64,000 nt of DNA from Pseudomonas graminis (GTDB lineage Bacteria; Pseudomonadota; Gammaproteobacteria; Pseudomonadales; Pseudomonadaceae). The notes under the pieces were generated by a model that worked only from the letters and a program-made list of their open reading frames with translations, ran no database searches and was not told where the DNA came from. Each line of letters opens with the position of its first letter. The stretch's first letter is position 1. The DNA lies in assembly GCF_900111735.1 (NCBI RefSeq), contig NZ_FOHW01000013.1:57643-121642 (forward strand). The letters are read 5' to 3'. A program made the position numbers and the translations under genes. Positions 27,335 to 35,483 of this stretch are shown here, piece by piece.

Positions 27335-29041
27335 ATGAGCAAGAAACCGGAAGATCCAGCACAGGCTTCAGCCCCCCACGCGCCAGTAGATGGCAGCCGC
27401 CGACGCTTCCTCGGTGGCGTTGCGGTGCTGGGCGCAGGCGCGACCCTCAGCGGCGTGGTGGGCGCTGCCGAAGCGGGCGTCGCAGGCAAGGCGGCAGCGG
27501 ACACCCTGCTGACCGGCCCGGCGCTGGACAAAGCGCTGCAGGACAACGTCAAAACCATCGTGGTCATCTACGGCGAAAACCGCAGCTTCAATAACCTGTT
27601 CGCCAACTTTCCCGGCGTCGAGCAACCGCTTTCCGCCGTGAAAGCCGATCAATACCGCCAGCGCGACCGTGACGGCAAGGTCCTCGACACGCTGCCGCAG
27701 TGCTGGGGTGGCGTCTGCCAGATCGGCCCGCAAAGCGTTGACGGCGTGACCTACGCGACGGGCTTGCAGTACCAGGAAAACCTGCCCAACGCGCCCTTCC
27801 CTCTTAAAGGCCCGAGCGGCGAGGACCTGCCACTCAGCGTCGTCACCCGCGACCTGTGGCACGTGTTCTACCAAAACCAGATGCAGATCAACGGCGGCAA
27901 GAACGATGCGTTCGTGGCGTGGGCGGACTCCGGCGGCCTGACCATGGGCTACTACGCCCAGACGCAATATTCCCTGCGTTTGTGGGACGTCGCCAAAGAG
28001 TTCGTGCTCTGTGACAACTTCTTCCAGGGCGCTTTCGGTGGCTCTTTCCTCAATCACCAGTACCTGATCTCGGCCCGCGCGCCCTTCTACCCGGACGCCG
28101 CGAACTCCCCGGCCAAGTCGCAGATCGCCGTGCTGGAAAGCAGCGATCCTCTGGACTATCGGCTCAAACCCCTTGAGAAATCACCGGCCAGCGCCATGAC
28201 CGGTCCGCCGCAATTCGGCCCGAGCGCACTGACGCCCGACGGCTACGGCGTCAACACCATGGCCCCGCCCTACTGGCCGACGTGGCTGCGCGACAAGGAA
28301 AATCGGGACTATTCGCAGCCGGGGCTGGCCAACGTGCTGGTACCGCAGACCCATGACCACATCGGCGACAAGCTGTCGAAGAAGAACGTCGACTGGGCGT
28401 GGTACGCCGGCGCATGGCAGGTGACGCTGGACGAGTACAAGGACTCGACCGGCATCCCGAAGATCCCGAACTTCCAGTACCACCACCAGCCCTTCAACTA
28501 CTTCAAGCAACAAGGCCCGGAGAACCCGGCCGAGCGCCATAAACGCCTGCGCGACGGCGGCCTGGGCGACGAGTCTTCCACCAATAAATTCCTCGCCGAC
28601 GCCGAGGCTGGCAAGCTGCCCGCGGTGACCTTCTACAAACCCCAGGGCAACCTCAACATGCACGCCGGTTACGCCGACGTGGCGGCCGGCGACCGACACA
28701 TCGATCGCACGATCAAGGTGCTGCGCAACAGCCCGCAGTGGAAGAACATGGTGATCGTCATCACGGTCGATGAGAACGGCGGCTGGTGGGACCACGTTGC
28801 GCCGCCGAAGGGCGACCGCTGGGGACCGGGGACGCGGGTGCCGGCAATCGTCATCTCACCCTTCGCGCGCAAAGGCACAGTCGACCACACGGTGTACGAC
28901 ACCGCCTCGATCCTGCGTCTGATTACGCGGGTGCATGGACTGGAAAAACTGGAAGGATTGACCGAGCGCGACAACGCCATGGCCGCCCGCGGACAGGCGC
29001 CTATGGGTGATCTGAGCAATGCGCTGCAGTTTCCGGGGTAG
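27335..29041 (+). CDS. Tat-exported AcpA-type acid phosphatase / phosphoesterase
   Basis: 568 residues. A twin-arginine signal ([19 protein letters not shown]) is followed by an [10 protein letters not shown] cleavage-like region. The mature part belongs to the phosphoesterase family that includes Francisella AcpA and phospholipase C. Landmarks: [20 protein letters not shown] (metal-binding Glu-Asn), [54 protein letters not shown] and [14 protein letters not shown]. It likely hydrolyses phosphomonoesters in the periplasm or outside the cell. Length and motifs look intact. The start ATG has only a weak ribosome site. REP arrays flank it on both sides. Confidence 0.9.
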   Translation: MSKKPEDPAQASAPHAPVDGSRRRFLGGVAVLGAGATLSGVVGAAEAGVAGKAAADTLLTGPALDKALQDNVKTIVVIYGENRSFNNLFANFPGVEQPLSAVKADQYRQRDRDGKVLDTLPQCWGGVCQIGPQSVDGVTYATGLQYQENLPNAPFPLKGPSGEDLPLSVVTRDLWHVFYQNQMQINGGKNDAFVAWADSGGLTMGYYAQTQYSLRLWDVAKEFVLCDNFFQGAFGGSFLNHQYLISARAPFYPDAANSPAKSQIAVLESSDPLDYRLKPLEKSPASAMTGPPQFGPSALTPDGYGVNTMAPPYWPTWLRDKENRDYSQPGLANVLVPQTHDHIGDKLSKKNVDWAWYAGAWQVTLDEYKDSTGIPKIPNFQYHHQPFNYFKQQGPENPAERHKRLRDGGLGDESSTNKFLADAEAGKLPAVTFYKPQGNLNMHAGYADVAAGDRHIDRTIKVLRNSPQWKNMVIVITVDENGGWWDHVAPPKGDRWGPGTRVPAIVISPFARKGTVDHTVYDTASILRLITRVHGLEKLEGLTERDNAMAARGQAPMGDLSNALQFPG

Positions 29042-29091
29042 CGCGGGACGAATCCGCTGTCGGCACACTGTCGATGACGGTACACAACACC

Positions 29092-29570
29092 CTGTAGGAG
29101 CGCGCTTGCCCGCGAATGCGGTGGTTCAGGCGCATGGATGTCGCGGGCTGATAGTTTTCGCGGGCAAGCGCGCTCCTACAGTTGATCTCAGCAACATCTG
29201 CAATGTTCGGCGTACGCACCGGCTTGCTGGCGAATGCGGTGGTTCAGACACGCAGGCATCGGCAGACACAGTGCTTTCGCCAGCAAGTCGGCTCCTGGGG
29301 TGGAGTTACGTCGAGCACGCAAGTGGCGTCGGGCCTGGAACCTGTAGGAGCGCGCTTGCCCGCGAATGCGGTGGTTCAGACACGCACGTATCACCAGACA
29401 GATTGCTTTCGCCAGCAAGCCGGCTCCTGCGGTGGATTTACGTCAAACACGCATGTGGCGTCGGGCCTGGAACCTGTAGGAGCGCGCTTGCCCGCGAATG
29501 CGGTGGTTCAGACACGCCCGTATCGCCAGACAGATTGCTTTCGCCAGCAAGCCGGCTCCTGCGGACTCGT
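29092..29570. repeat. Array of REP palindromes, family D
   Basis: Repeated arms CTGTAGGAGCGCGCTTGCCC and TTTCGCCAGCAAGCCGGCTC alternate with GCGAATGCGGTGGTTCAGAC. The first pair is 29092-29181 and a variant pair is 29218-29303. Two near-identical blocks follow at 29342-29435 and 29459-29570, part of a 132-bp tandem repeat (GGGCCTGGAACCTGTAGGAG at 29331 and 29463). Confidence 0.9.
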
Positions 29571-29721
29571 GGCGTGTTGACTGGCCCACGTAGGCAATGT
29601 CGAAACCCAAGCTGGGGCGCATGTCCGGCACCGGTTGAGCGAAGAGGTAGATACCGAAGCGGTAAGTAGCGGCCACCAGGTCCGTAAATAACAGCACTAT
29701 CAGCGCATTGACACGCATCAT
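29443..29721 (-). CDS. Possible small membrane protein whose 3' half is REP DNA
   Basis: Weakly supported. ATG 29719-29721 (MMRVNALIVLLFTDLVAATY) follows CAAGGA on the minus strand. The first ~50 residues contain one hydrophobic helix and a sensible sequence (FGIYLFAQPVPDMRPSLGFD, IAYVGQ). From about residue 53 on, the reading frame is simply translation of the family D REP array. It could be a real short gene truncated and extended by REP insertion, or a remnant. No family recognised. Confidence 0.35.
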   Translation of the reverse strand: MMRVNALIVLLFTDLVAATYRFGIYLFAQPVPDMRPSLGFDIAYVGQSTRHESAGAGLLAKAICLAIRACLNHRIRGQARSYRFQARRHMRV

Positions 29722-29818
29722 CGGCATCCTTGCTGAAGTCCGTCGCCGGCGCGGCGGCAGGGGGCGGGCCGGATAATCAGTGCTGGATCAACCAACAGGC
29801 TAGCGTAAAACGTGAGGG

Positions 29819-30187
29819 TTACTGGCAGGGAAAAGCGTTTTTCAACGCCGCGACCACCAACACGGATTCATTCAGATGCAAGCTCTCGGGATGCGCTTGC
29901 AGGGACTGCGCAATGATGCGCATGGACTGAATCATCGGAATGCCGCCTTCGGGCACGCACACCAACTGCGGCAACCCGCCTGCCTCATGGAACAGATCCA
30001 GGGTGTCCATCGTCGCTTGCAGCACCCCGACGCAATGGCCGACACCCACGCCATTCTGCGCCACGCCGCCGCTCATGCTGTTGATGCCGTCCTGGCATTC
30101 GAGCAGCAACTTGTTGCCGTCCGCCAGAGCGCCAGCGCTGACGCACAGCGCGAATAACGCCGACGCGCCCGCGATCGATTTGCCCAT
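29819..30187 (-). CDS. Rap1a/Tai-family secreted protein
   Basis: 122 residues with an N-terminal signal peptide ([20 protein letters not shown], cleavage near ALA-DG). The mature domain fits the Rap1a/Tai immunity family: CVGVLQATMDTLDLF, PQLVCVPEGG, then SMRIIAQSLQAHPESLHLNE and a terminal AALKNAFPC. Four conserved cysteines probably form disulfides. Known members neutralise type VI secretion amidase effectors in the periplasm; no effector gene is nearby, so an orphan immunity or unrelated role is possible. Its ATG overlaps the coaA stop (TGATG), indicating translational coupling. Confidence 0.75.
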   Translation of the reverse strand: MGKSIAGASALFALCVSAGALADGNKLLLECQDGINSMSGGVAQNGVGVGHCVGVLQATMDTLDLFHEAGGLPQLVCVPEGGIPMIQSMRIIAQSLQAHPESLHLNESVLVVAALKNAFPCQ

Positions 30188-31113
30188 CAGCGTAGCCACA
30201 ATTCCTTCACCGAATGATCCGACGCCTTACGCACCACAAGGCTGGCGCGCTCACGGGTCGGGAGGATGTTTTCCAGCAGATTGGGCCGGTTGATGTCGTG
30301 CCAGATCTTGCGCGCCGCATCCGGGGATTTCTCCGGCGGCAGGTCGGCCAGTTCACGAAAATAGGCACCTCGCGCGCGAAACGCGGTGCGTTGCAGCATC
30401 AGAAAACGCTCGACGTACCAGCGCTCGATGTCGCCCTCTTCGGCGTCCAGATAAATCGAAAAATCGAAGAAATCCGAGACGATGCTGCCCGGTTTCTGGC
30501 CGTCGTTGCCCTCGGTCTGCAACACGTTCAGCCCTTCGAAAATCAGGATGTCGGGCTGGCTGACCTTGAAGAACTGGTCAGGGACGATGTCGTAGCTAAT
30601 GTGGGAATAGACCGGGGCGGTGATTTCCGGCGTGCCGGCCTTGAGGTCAGAGAGAAACTTGACCATGCGCTTGCGATCGTAGCTTTCCGGAAAGCCCTTG
30701 CGGTGCATGATGCCGTCGGCGACAAGCCGTGCGTTGGGGTGCAGAAAGCCGTCGGTGGTGATCAGGTCGACCCGGGGATGATCCGGCCAGCGCGCCATCA
30801 GCGCCTGCAGCACTCGGGCAAAAGTGCTCTTGCCGACCGCAACGCTGCCTGCCACCGCGACCACGTAGGTCTGGCGTTTTGCGGGGCGCCCCAGAAAGGT
30901 GTCCTTGATGCTGTCGAGATTGCGCGCGGCGCTGACGTGCAGATTGATCAGGCGCGACAACGGCAGGTAGATATTGGCGACATCCTCCAGCGAGATGTCC
31001 TCGTTCACGCCACGCAATGCGGCGAGGTCTTCTTCGGACAACGTCAATGGCGTACTGGCGCGCAGCCCCGCCCACTCCGCGCTGCTCATTACCAGATAGT
31101 CATCAGGGGCCAT
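30187..31113 (-). CDS. coaA: Type I pantothenate kinase
   Basis: A 308-residue first enzyme of CoA synthesis (pantothenate to 4'-phosphopantothenate), E. coli CoaA type. P-loop [19 protein letters not shown], the [13 protein letters not shown] motif, [10 protein letters not shown] and [12 protein letters not shown] are all present. Start ATG 31111-31113 ([14 protein letters not shown]). The 3' end overlaps the Rap1a-like gene. Type III (CoaX) is the usual pantothenate kinase in P. aeruginosa, so a genome with both would have redundancy; that cannot be tested in this window. Confidence 0.93.
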   Translation of the reverse strand: MAPDDYLVMSSAEWAGLRASTPLTLSEEDLAALRGVNEDISLEDVANIYLPLSRLINLHVSAARNLDSIKDTFLGRPAKRQTYVVAVAGSVAVGKSTFARVLQALMARWPDHPRVDLITTDGFLHPNARLVADGIMHRKGFPESYDRKRMVKFLSDLKAGTPEITAPVYSHISYDIVPDQFFKVSQPDILIFEGLNVLQTEGNDGQKPGSIVSDFFDFSIYLDAEEGDIERWYVERFLMLQRTAFRARGAYFRELADLPPEKSPDAARKIWHDINRPNLLENILPTRERASLVVRKASDHSVKELWLR

Positions 31114-31188
31114 CAATCGCGTTCCAGTCAGGTGTCCGTATCAACAATGGTGCGAAGACTATCGTATTGGTCCAAATGGAGGGCAGAT

Positions 31189-31887
31189 TTATTTGAATCT
31201 GCCAGGGCGATTGGCTGACTTCGTTGCCGTCATTTCCGCCAGATCCGCCGCCAGGGTTTCCAGCGTAGGCCGCATGATCAGAGGCGCCGGCGCGCCTTCG
31301 GGCGCTGGCAGCCCGAGGCGGTTATGCCAGATCGTCGGCAGCCCCACCTTCGCCGTGCCGAACAGATCGTAGGCCGAACCCGCGACAAACACGGCATGGC
31401 TGGCATCGACACCCAAAGTGTCCAGCGCCAGACGATAAGGCGCGGGGTCCGGCTTATAAAAACCGGCTTTCTCCGATGTAACGACCACATCGAACGGGAT
31501 ACCCAACACGTCCGCCGCGAGTTGGCCCAGGCGCTCCGAACAGTTGGTGACGATACCGAGCTTGTAATGAGGCTTCAGGGATTCGAGGACCGCCCTGGCT
31601 TCCGGCCAGGGCTGCAACTCCCCGAAGCGCCGATCGAGTTCTGCGGCTGCATGCTTGCCAAGGCCGACTTCCAGAGCCGCCTCCTCGACCAGCGTGTCGT
31701 AAGGGCGATAGCGCCCGCAGCCATAGGTCGCCTTCAGGTAGGCCATGCGCCAGGTCCGGCCCAGCTCTTCGGATCCGGCGACTGAATTCCACAGGGTCCA
31801 GGAGTCCAGCAAGGCGGTGAGCAGGTCGAAAAGTACGAGTTGGATGGGGGCTGTTGGGTGGAGGGGTGATGGGGTGTCGGTTGTCAT
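31189..31887 (-). CDS. HAD-superfamily hydrolase, haloacid dehalogenase-like
   Basis: 232 residues. HAD motif I is LVLFDLLTALLDSWTLWN, with the nucleophile Asp following LVLF. The cap domain is helical (YGCGRYRPYDTLVEEAALE). Motif II is KLGIVTNCSERLG, the motif III Lys is in SEKAGFYKPDPAPY, and motif IV is HAVFVAGSAYDLFGTAKVGL. This pattern is closest to type II 2-haloacid dehalogenases, but the substrate could be another phosphate or halide ester. A good AGGA ribosome site precedes the ATG. Its upstream side borders the integrated element. Confidence 0.85.
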   Translation of the reverse strand: MTTDTPSPLHPTAPIQLVLFDLLTALLDSWTLWNSVAGSEELGRTWRMAYLKATYGCGRYRPYDTLVEEAALEVGLGKHAAAELDRRFGELQPWPEARAVLESLKPHYKLGIVTNCSERLGQLAADVLGIPFDVVVTSEKAGFYKPDPAPYRLALDTLGVDASHAVFVAGSAYDLFGTAKVGLPTIWHNRLGLPAPEGAPAPLIMRPTLETLAADLAEMTATKSANRPGRFK

Positions 31888-32216
31888 TGTTGTTTTCCTG
31901 AGCCGAGGGGTGGCGTGCGATGGATGCCCGGCCAGTCGCCTTGACTGGGCGTCGGATACGTATCAGCGAGCGCCCCATTCTAAGCTGCGTATAAGGCGAT
32001 GAACCGCACGTGGCTTAACTCTATGGTTCAGCGTTGCTTAAGGATCATTCGCTCAAGCTCGGGTTCCGACGAGCCACGCGATGAGAAAATAACAACGTTA
32101 AGACACGCAGCCAGTTGCCAACAAGACAGGGATGAGAAATTTGAGAGAGTTGAAGTGATCGAGACCGCCAGGAGTGCGGATGATCAATACTCGTCATGGC
32201 GACGAGGGTTCGTTAT
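31888..32216. other. Intergenic flank with the probable ancestral ffs terminator hairpin
   Basis: No gene seen. At 32190-32206 a 6-bp stem (CTCGTC/GACGAG, 5-base loop) lies 10 bp beyond the displaced ffs 3' end. On the minus strand it is followed by TATTG. It was probably the hairpin that ended ffs before the element integrated. The T-tract is poor, so this is a tentative call. Confidence 0.5.
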
Positions 32217-32288
32217 GGAGGCAACCCCACCAGCCACACCCCGGCACACAATGTTCCCGCTGTGGCTGCTGCCTTCCGGCTCTGACCA
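32217..32288 (-). repeat. attL: displaced 3' fragment of ffs
   Basis: 72 bp identical to the 3' part of the intact 4.5S gene at 44365-44436. It includes the SRP54-binding region (GGTCAGAGCCGGAAGGCAGC on the minus strand) but lacks the pairing 5' strand, so it should not give a functional SRP RNA. Past the identity, 32289-32325 still resembles ffs (CGGGTATCGTTGCGGG against CGGGTAATCGTTGCGGG). Confidence 0.93.
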
Positions 32289-32455
32289 TGTCGCATGCAA
32301 GCATGCTCGGGTATCGTTGCGGGCCTTATGGGTTAAGGGTTTCAGGCTAGTGAGGTTGATCATTATCTACCGTGTGGACACACAGCGCGGACAGTCATTT
32401 TTTGAGGTGTGATCAGCATTGTTCCACTCTGCTGTACCACTTTGGTGTTCCACTC

Positions 32456-33796
32456 ATGGCCTATATCGTCCAGCGTCAGTCGGTTTACTACCTCAACCTT
32501 CGCCTGCCCAAACACCTGTTCCCGAATCGTCACACACTGCGCATGTGCCTGAATGTCCGTGAGCGTCAGGCTGCATTATTCCTCGCTGCATCTCTTGCTC
32601 AACAAGTGCACAACCACTTGAACGAAAATCCGCTGGTAGACCTCCAGACGTTACGTGGGCTGTGCTCAAACTGGCGAGACGCTGCCCCTCAGCCAATGAT
32701 CCAGACTGCTCCAAGGAAGTCACCAGCGGCTATCGTCAACCGGAACAGTGATGGCCCTACCCTCGCTAGTTTGTCCAAACTCTATATAGAAGAAGGTAAA
32801 CGCGGTGGTACGTGGCGAGAGGTCAGCACGCACGAGATTGAGCGCTCCATACGAGATTTGTTCGAACTGATGGGTGACATGCCCGCCAAAGCTTTCGACG
32901 TCCAACAAGCGCGGTTGTTGAAGGATCGCCTGTCCCATTGCCCGCAATACTTTGCACTGCTGCCAGAGTTCAAGGGCAAGACGCTGATGCAGGTGATTGA
33001 ATCTAGCAGCACGTACAAAACCATCACCGCTGTAACAGTGAACAACCGTCTTCGCAAACTCTCGGCGTTCATGAACTGGTGTAAGGCCAATGGTTACGTC
33101 ACGGACAATCCACTGGTAGGACTGAAAGTGATGACGGGCTCGGCAAAGGAAGCACGGTTGTCGTTTGAACAACATGACCTGACAGCCCTTCTCAATCTGG
33201 ACGCACTCAAGACCGAAGCCAGTAAACATCCTTGGCGATACTGGTTGCCGCTCCTTGGCAGGTTCACGGGCGCCCGGCTGGAAGAGCTTTGCCAGTTGCA
33301 CGTAGCTGACTTCATTACGTTGCAAGGAATCCGGTGCATTCGTATTGATGACTGTAATCAATCACAGAGCCTCAAGAACAGCAGCAGCCGTCGTATATTG
33401 CCGATGCATCCTGCACTCACCGAATTGGGCCTGCTCGACCATGTCGAGGTGATGCGAAAGTCAGGCTCAGAACAGCTATTCCCAGACCTTAGACCTGTCA
33501 GAGGCAAGCTGGGCCATGCACCATCAAAGTGGTTCGGACGGTACAAGACCAAGCAGGGCATTACTGATCCGAAGAAAACGTTTCACAGCTTCAGACATAC
33601 CATGATTGATGACCTGAGAGACGCTGGCGTACAGGACTCCTTGATAAAACGTATCGCGGGCCATGAAGACTCAGCGGTAACTTTTGGCATTTATGGAAGC
33701 CGTCCACCCTTGAACGCGATGATCAACGCGATCATGCAAATCCCAGCAATTGGAGTCGGGTCCGAAGCGGGAAGAGCGGAAAGTGGAAACAGATGA
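32456..33796 (+). CDS. int: Tyrosine recombinase/integrase of the ffs element
   Basis: 446 residues. The catalytic pattern R-HxxR-H-Y is complete: GARLEEL (Arg ~273), KTFHSFRHTMIDDL (His ~375, Arg ~378), AGHEDS (His ~402) and FGIYGS (Tyr ~412). The N-terminal part (QRQSVYYLNLRLPKHLF) resembles the small beta-rich domain found in many P4/phage-like integrases, followed by a SAM-like core-binding domain (KLYIEEGKRG...). ATG 32456 (MAYIVQRQS) was chosen over an earlier in-frame codon on similarity to typical starts. It lies 167 bp from attL and should catalyse integration and excision at ffs. Confidence 0.95.
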   Translation: MAYIVQRQSVYYLNLRLPKHLFPNRHTLRMCLNVRERQAALFLAASLAQQVHNHLNENPLVDLQTLRGLCSNWRDAAPQPMIQTAPRKSPAAIVNRNSDGPTLASLSKLYIEEGKRGGTWREVSTHEIERSIRDLFELMGDMPAKAFDVQQARLLKDRLSHCPQYFALLPEFKGKTLMQVIESSSTYKTITAVTVNNRLRKLSAFMNWCKANGYVTDNPLVGLKVMTGSAKEARLSFEQHDLTALLNLDALKTEASKHPWRYWLPLLGRFTGARLEELCQLHVADFITLQGIRCIRIDDCNQSQSLKNSSSRRILPMHPALTELGLLDHVEVMRKSGSEQLFPDLRPVRGKLGHAPSKWFGRYKTKQGITDPKKTFHSFRHTMIDDLRDAGVQDSLIKRIAGHEDSAVTFGIYGSRPPLNAMINAIMQIPAIGVGSEAGRAESGNR

Positions 33797-33927
33797 CATG
33801 ATCGGCCTACCAAGTTGATCTACTGACAACTACCGTTGTTTTCAGCGACGACCCCCGGATATGTAAACGGGCCGGGGATTACATGCGAAAGTAACGAGAG
33901 AAAGTTCTTGACTTTTGCAAATATAAC

Positions 33928-33957
33928 TTGACAAAAAGCACTTTGTCGTGGTAAGAT
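33928..33957 (+). promoter_or_regulatory. Strong sigma70-type promoter
   Basis: TTGACA (33928-33933), 18-bp spacer, TAAGAT (33952-33957). A second TTGACT lies 20 bp upstream. Predicted start near 33964. No coding frame follows within 300 bp. Confidence 0.75.
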
Positions 33958-33963
33958 GTACTG

Positions 33964-34267
33964 AGAATCTAGCTTTAGATTTCAATATTTTCTTGACCTC
34001 TGCAACATTCTCTAATGTGTCTCCGAATCATACTTCCGAACCGCCCTCCTTCTCCTCCGAGTAGTTGCGTTTAGGCGTGATAGGTCAAGGCAATTACGGT
34101 GCCTTCAGCAACCTCTAGCAGTAGGTTGGGCCGCTACTGTCAGAACAGCCCTTCACTGTTCGTAGCCTGACCCGTGCTAAAAGCCTCGATCCTCTAGGCA
34201 GGGTATAAATCCTTGGTGTGTTGGCCTCGACACTCCATTCAGCCGAACTTTCGGGTTCGGTTTTTTT
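33964..34267 (+). ncRNA. Candidate ~300-nt small RNA or structured leader
   Basis: The span runs from the promoter above to a perfect terminator (34243-34267) with no supported ORF. Local hairpins are evident: AAGGC/GCCTT (34087-34105) and AACCT/AGGTT (34110-34127), with further GC-rich segments downstream. It could be a stand-alone regulatory RNA (as with satellite-phage immunity RNAs) or an attenuated leader of the small-gene run that begins at 34334. No known RNA family was recognised. Confidence 0.5.
34243..34267 (+). terminator. Rho-independent terminator
   Basis: CCGAAC/GTTCGG stem (34243-34248 and 34255-34260) followed by seven T residues. It ends the transcript from the 33928 promoter, or attenuates it before the small-gene cluster. 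Confidence 0.85.
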
Positions 34268-34333
34268 ATGCCTTTCATTCTTAACCTTGCAACAAACAAT
34301 CACTCAGCCACCAACCCAAAAGGAGGTAATCCC

Positions 34334-34507
34334 TTGCCTGCGAAACGAAGTATCATCAAATACAGACCTTGTGCCGTCTGTGGAAAATCAGTCGCTACAC
34401 AGAGGACAACGTCAACTCCAACCTGTGGATTGAGGTGCTACACGATCTTGTACCGACAGCGCACCAAACAACAAGCCCAAATCGAGGAGGAACCACCATT
34501 ATGTTGA
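34334..34507 (+). CDS. 57-residue four-cysteine zinc-finger-like protein (first of a pair)
   Basis: Starts at TTG 34334, seven bases after a perfect AGGAGGT. The upstream in-frame ATG at 34268 lies directly after the terminator and has no ribosome site. Cysteines are spaced C-x2-C (RPCAVCGKS) and C-x3-C (PTCGLRCYT), fitting a zinc ribbon or treble-clef-like fold, followed by a basic and Gln/Glu-rich tail (LYRQRTKQQAQIEEE). It overlaps the next gene by seven bases. No family name can be given; small zinc proteins like this are common in mobile elements as DNA- or RNA-binding regulators. Confidence 0.65.
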   Translation: MPAKRSIIKYRPCAVCGKSVATQRTTSTPTCGLRCYTILYRQRTKQQAQIEEEPPLC

Positions 34508-34674
34508 AAACACCCTATCTACGTTGCGCCATCTGCTTTAACAGCTTTCCATCAAACGGCGAGCATAAGACATGCTCTCTTGACTGCCACCAAATTTGGT
34601 TCAGGCAGCAACGAACAACCAACCCACCAATTAAAGGACTGATACATGATTCAGAAGCCACAGCCAACCTTTGA
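34501..34674 (+). CDS. 57-residue four-cysteine zinc-finger-like protein (second of a pair)
   Basis: ATG 34501 follows GAGGAGG. It has the same length as its upstream neighbour and the same cysteine layout (RCAICFNSF and KTCSLDCHQIW), plus a similar basic segment (FRQQRTTN), so the two look like diverged duplicates. It overlaps both neighbours (34501-34507 and 34646-34674), implying translational coupling. The function is unknown; a small nucleic-acid-binding role is possible. Confidence 0.65.
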   Translation: MLKTPYLRCAICFNSFPSNGEHKTCSLDCHQIWFRQQRTTNPPIKGLIHDSEATANL

Positions 34675-34861
34675 ACCGAATATCGAAGAGCAATTACGGG
34701 ATATGCTCCAAGCACTGGACATGGTCTGTTCAACACCATGGGACGGGATTACGCCACAAATGATTACTCCCGTCATAGGCGACGCCAAGGATAAGGCTAT
34801 TGACGACATACTCGAAAAGCTTCGAGCGCACTACTCAGATGCCGAGCGTAACATCCGCTAA
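34646..34861 (+). CDS. Small acidic/helical hypothetical protein (71 aa)
   Basis: ATG 34646 with AAAGGA ten bases upstream. Sequence features: EEQLRDMLQALDMVCSTPWD and a predicted amphipathic helix DAKDKAIDDILEKLRAHYSD. Overlaps the previous zinc-finger-like gene by 29 bases. No family or catalytic motif recognised. Part of the same packed run of small element genes. Confidence 0.6.
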   Translation: MIQKPQPTFEPNIEEQLRDMLQALDMVCSTPWDGITPQMITPVIGDAKDKAIDDILEKLRAHYSDAERNIR

Positions 34862-34905
34862 CTAAAACGCACCGCAATAAACCTTAACCCATAAAGGAGG
34901 AATTT

Positions 34906-34995
34906 ATGGAGAAACATTATGAGCAATTACTTTATCGTAAACCGTCCCAGCAACCTTGTTGTCGGAGTCATCGCAACAAGCTACACACCAACTGA
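34906..34995 (+). CDS. Possible 29-residue ORF overlapping the next gene
   Basis: ATG 34906 lies six bases after a strong AAGGAGG, whereas the next gene's ATG (34919) is 19 bases from it. The frame encodes a basic, Cys-containing peptide starting MEKHYEQLLYRKPSQQP. It may be a translated leader peptide, or the ribosome site may serve the downstream ATG instead. Weak evidence. Confidence 0.35.
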   Translation: MEKHYEQLLYRKPSQQPCCRSHRNKLHTN

Positions 34996-35329
34996 CACAC
35001 AGCTAAAGATGTTCGTCCTTGCCAACGAGCAATCCCTTGCGTTCTATGATAAGCATTTAAGTAGAGACCACGAAACCCTGTTAGACATCGGTGAACTGAT
35101 GAAGAAGTCGGCCCACGTCACCGATCAAGTGTCTGAAGGGAAGACAGGGAGCGCCAAACCCGTGTCTCAACGCACAAGGGCGGAGCAATCAGTCTCGGTG
35201 CAAGATCGAGAGGAATACATTCTCACTTGGATTCGTAACCACCCTGATGCTGACGAATACGACTTACATGACGCCATCGGCATGGGCATTGTCGCAGCTC
35301 GTGCGTATCTAAAGCTGTACGCGCTTTAA
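34919..35329 (+). CDS. Hypothetical protein with C-terminal winged-helix-like region (136 aa)
   Basis: Unrecognised. Begins MSNYFIVNRPSNLVVGVI and has a Lys/Ser-rich central linker (SEGKTGSAKPVSQRTRAEQS). The C-terminal region DREEYILTWIRNHPDADEYD then DAIGMGIVAARAYLKLYAL resembles a small helix-turn-helix or winged-helix domain. ATG 34919 lies inside a short overlapping ORF that has the better ribosome site, so translation may be coupled. It could be an element regulator, inferred from fold-like appearance only. Confidence 0.6.
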   Translation: MSNYFIVNRPSNLVVGVIATSYTPTDTQLKMFVLANEQSLAFYDKHLSRDHETLLDIGELMKKSAHVTDQVSEGKTGSAKPVSQRTRAEQSVSVQDREEYILTWIRNHPDADEYDLHDAIGMGIVAARAYLKLYAL

Positions 35330-35483
35330 CGGCCCTACAGGGCGTTCAAACATGCAAGTAAGGGCGTAGTGCCAATTGCAACTTTTGCACGCCTACAGGC
35401 CATGTAGAACAAGCACCGAAACATCAAATATCACGCTATCTCTGCCTCATATCAGGCAATTAACAATACTCAGGAGAAATACA

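Noticed and set aside
29092..29570. CRISPR array
   Set aside because: The repeats are alternating inverted REP palindromes of uneven spacing, without unique spacers or cas genes.
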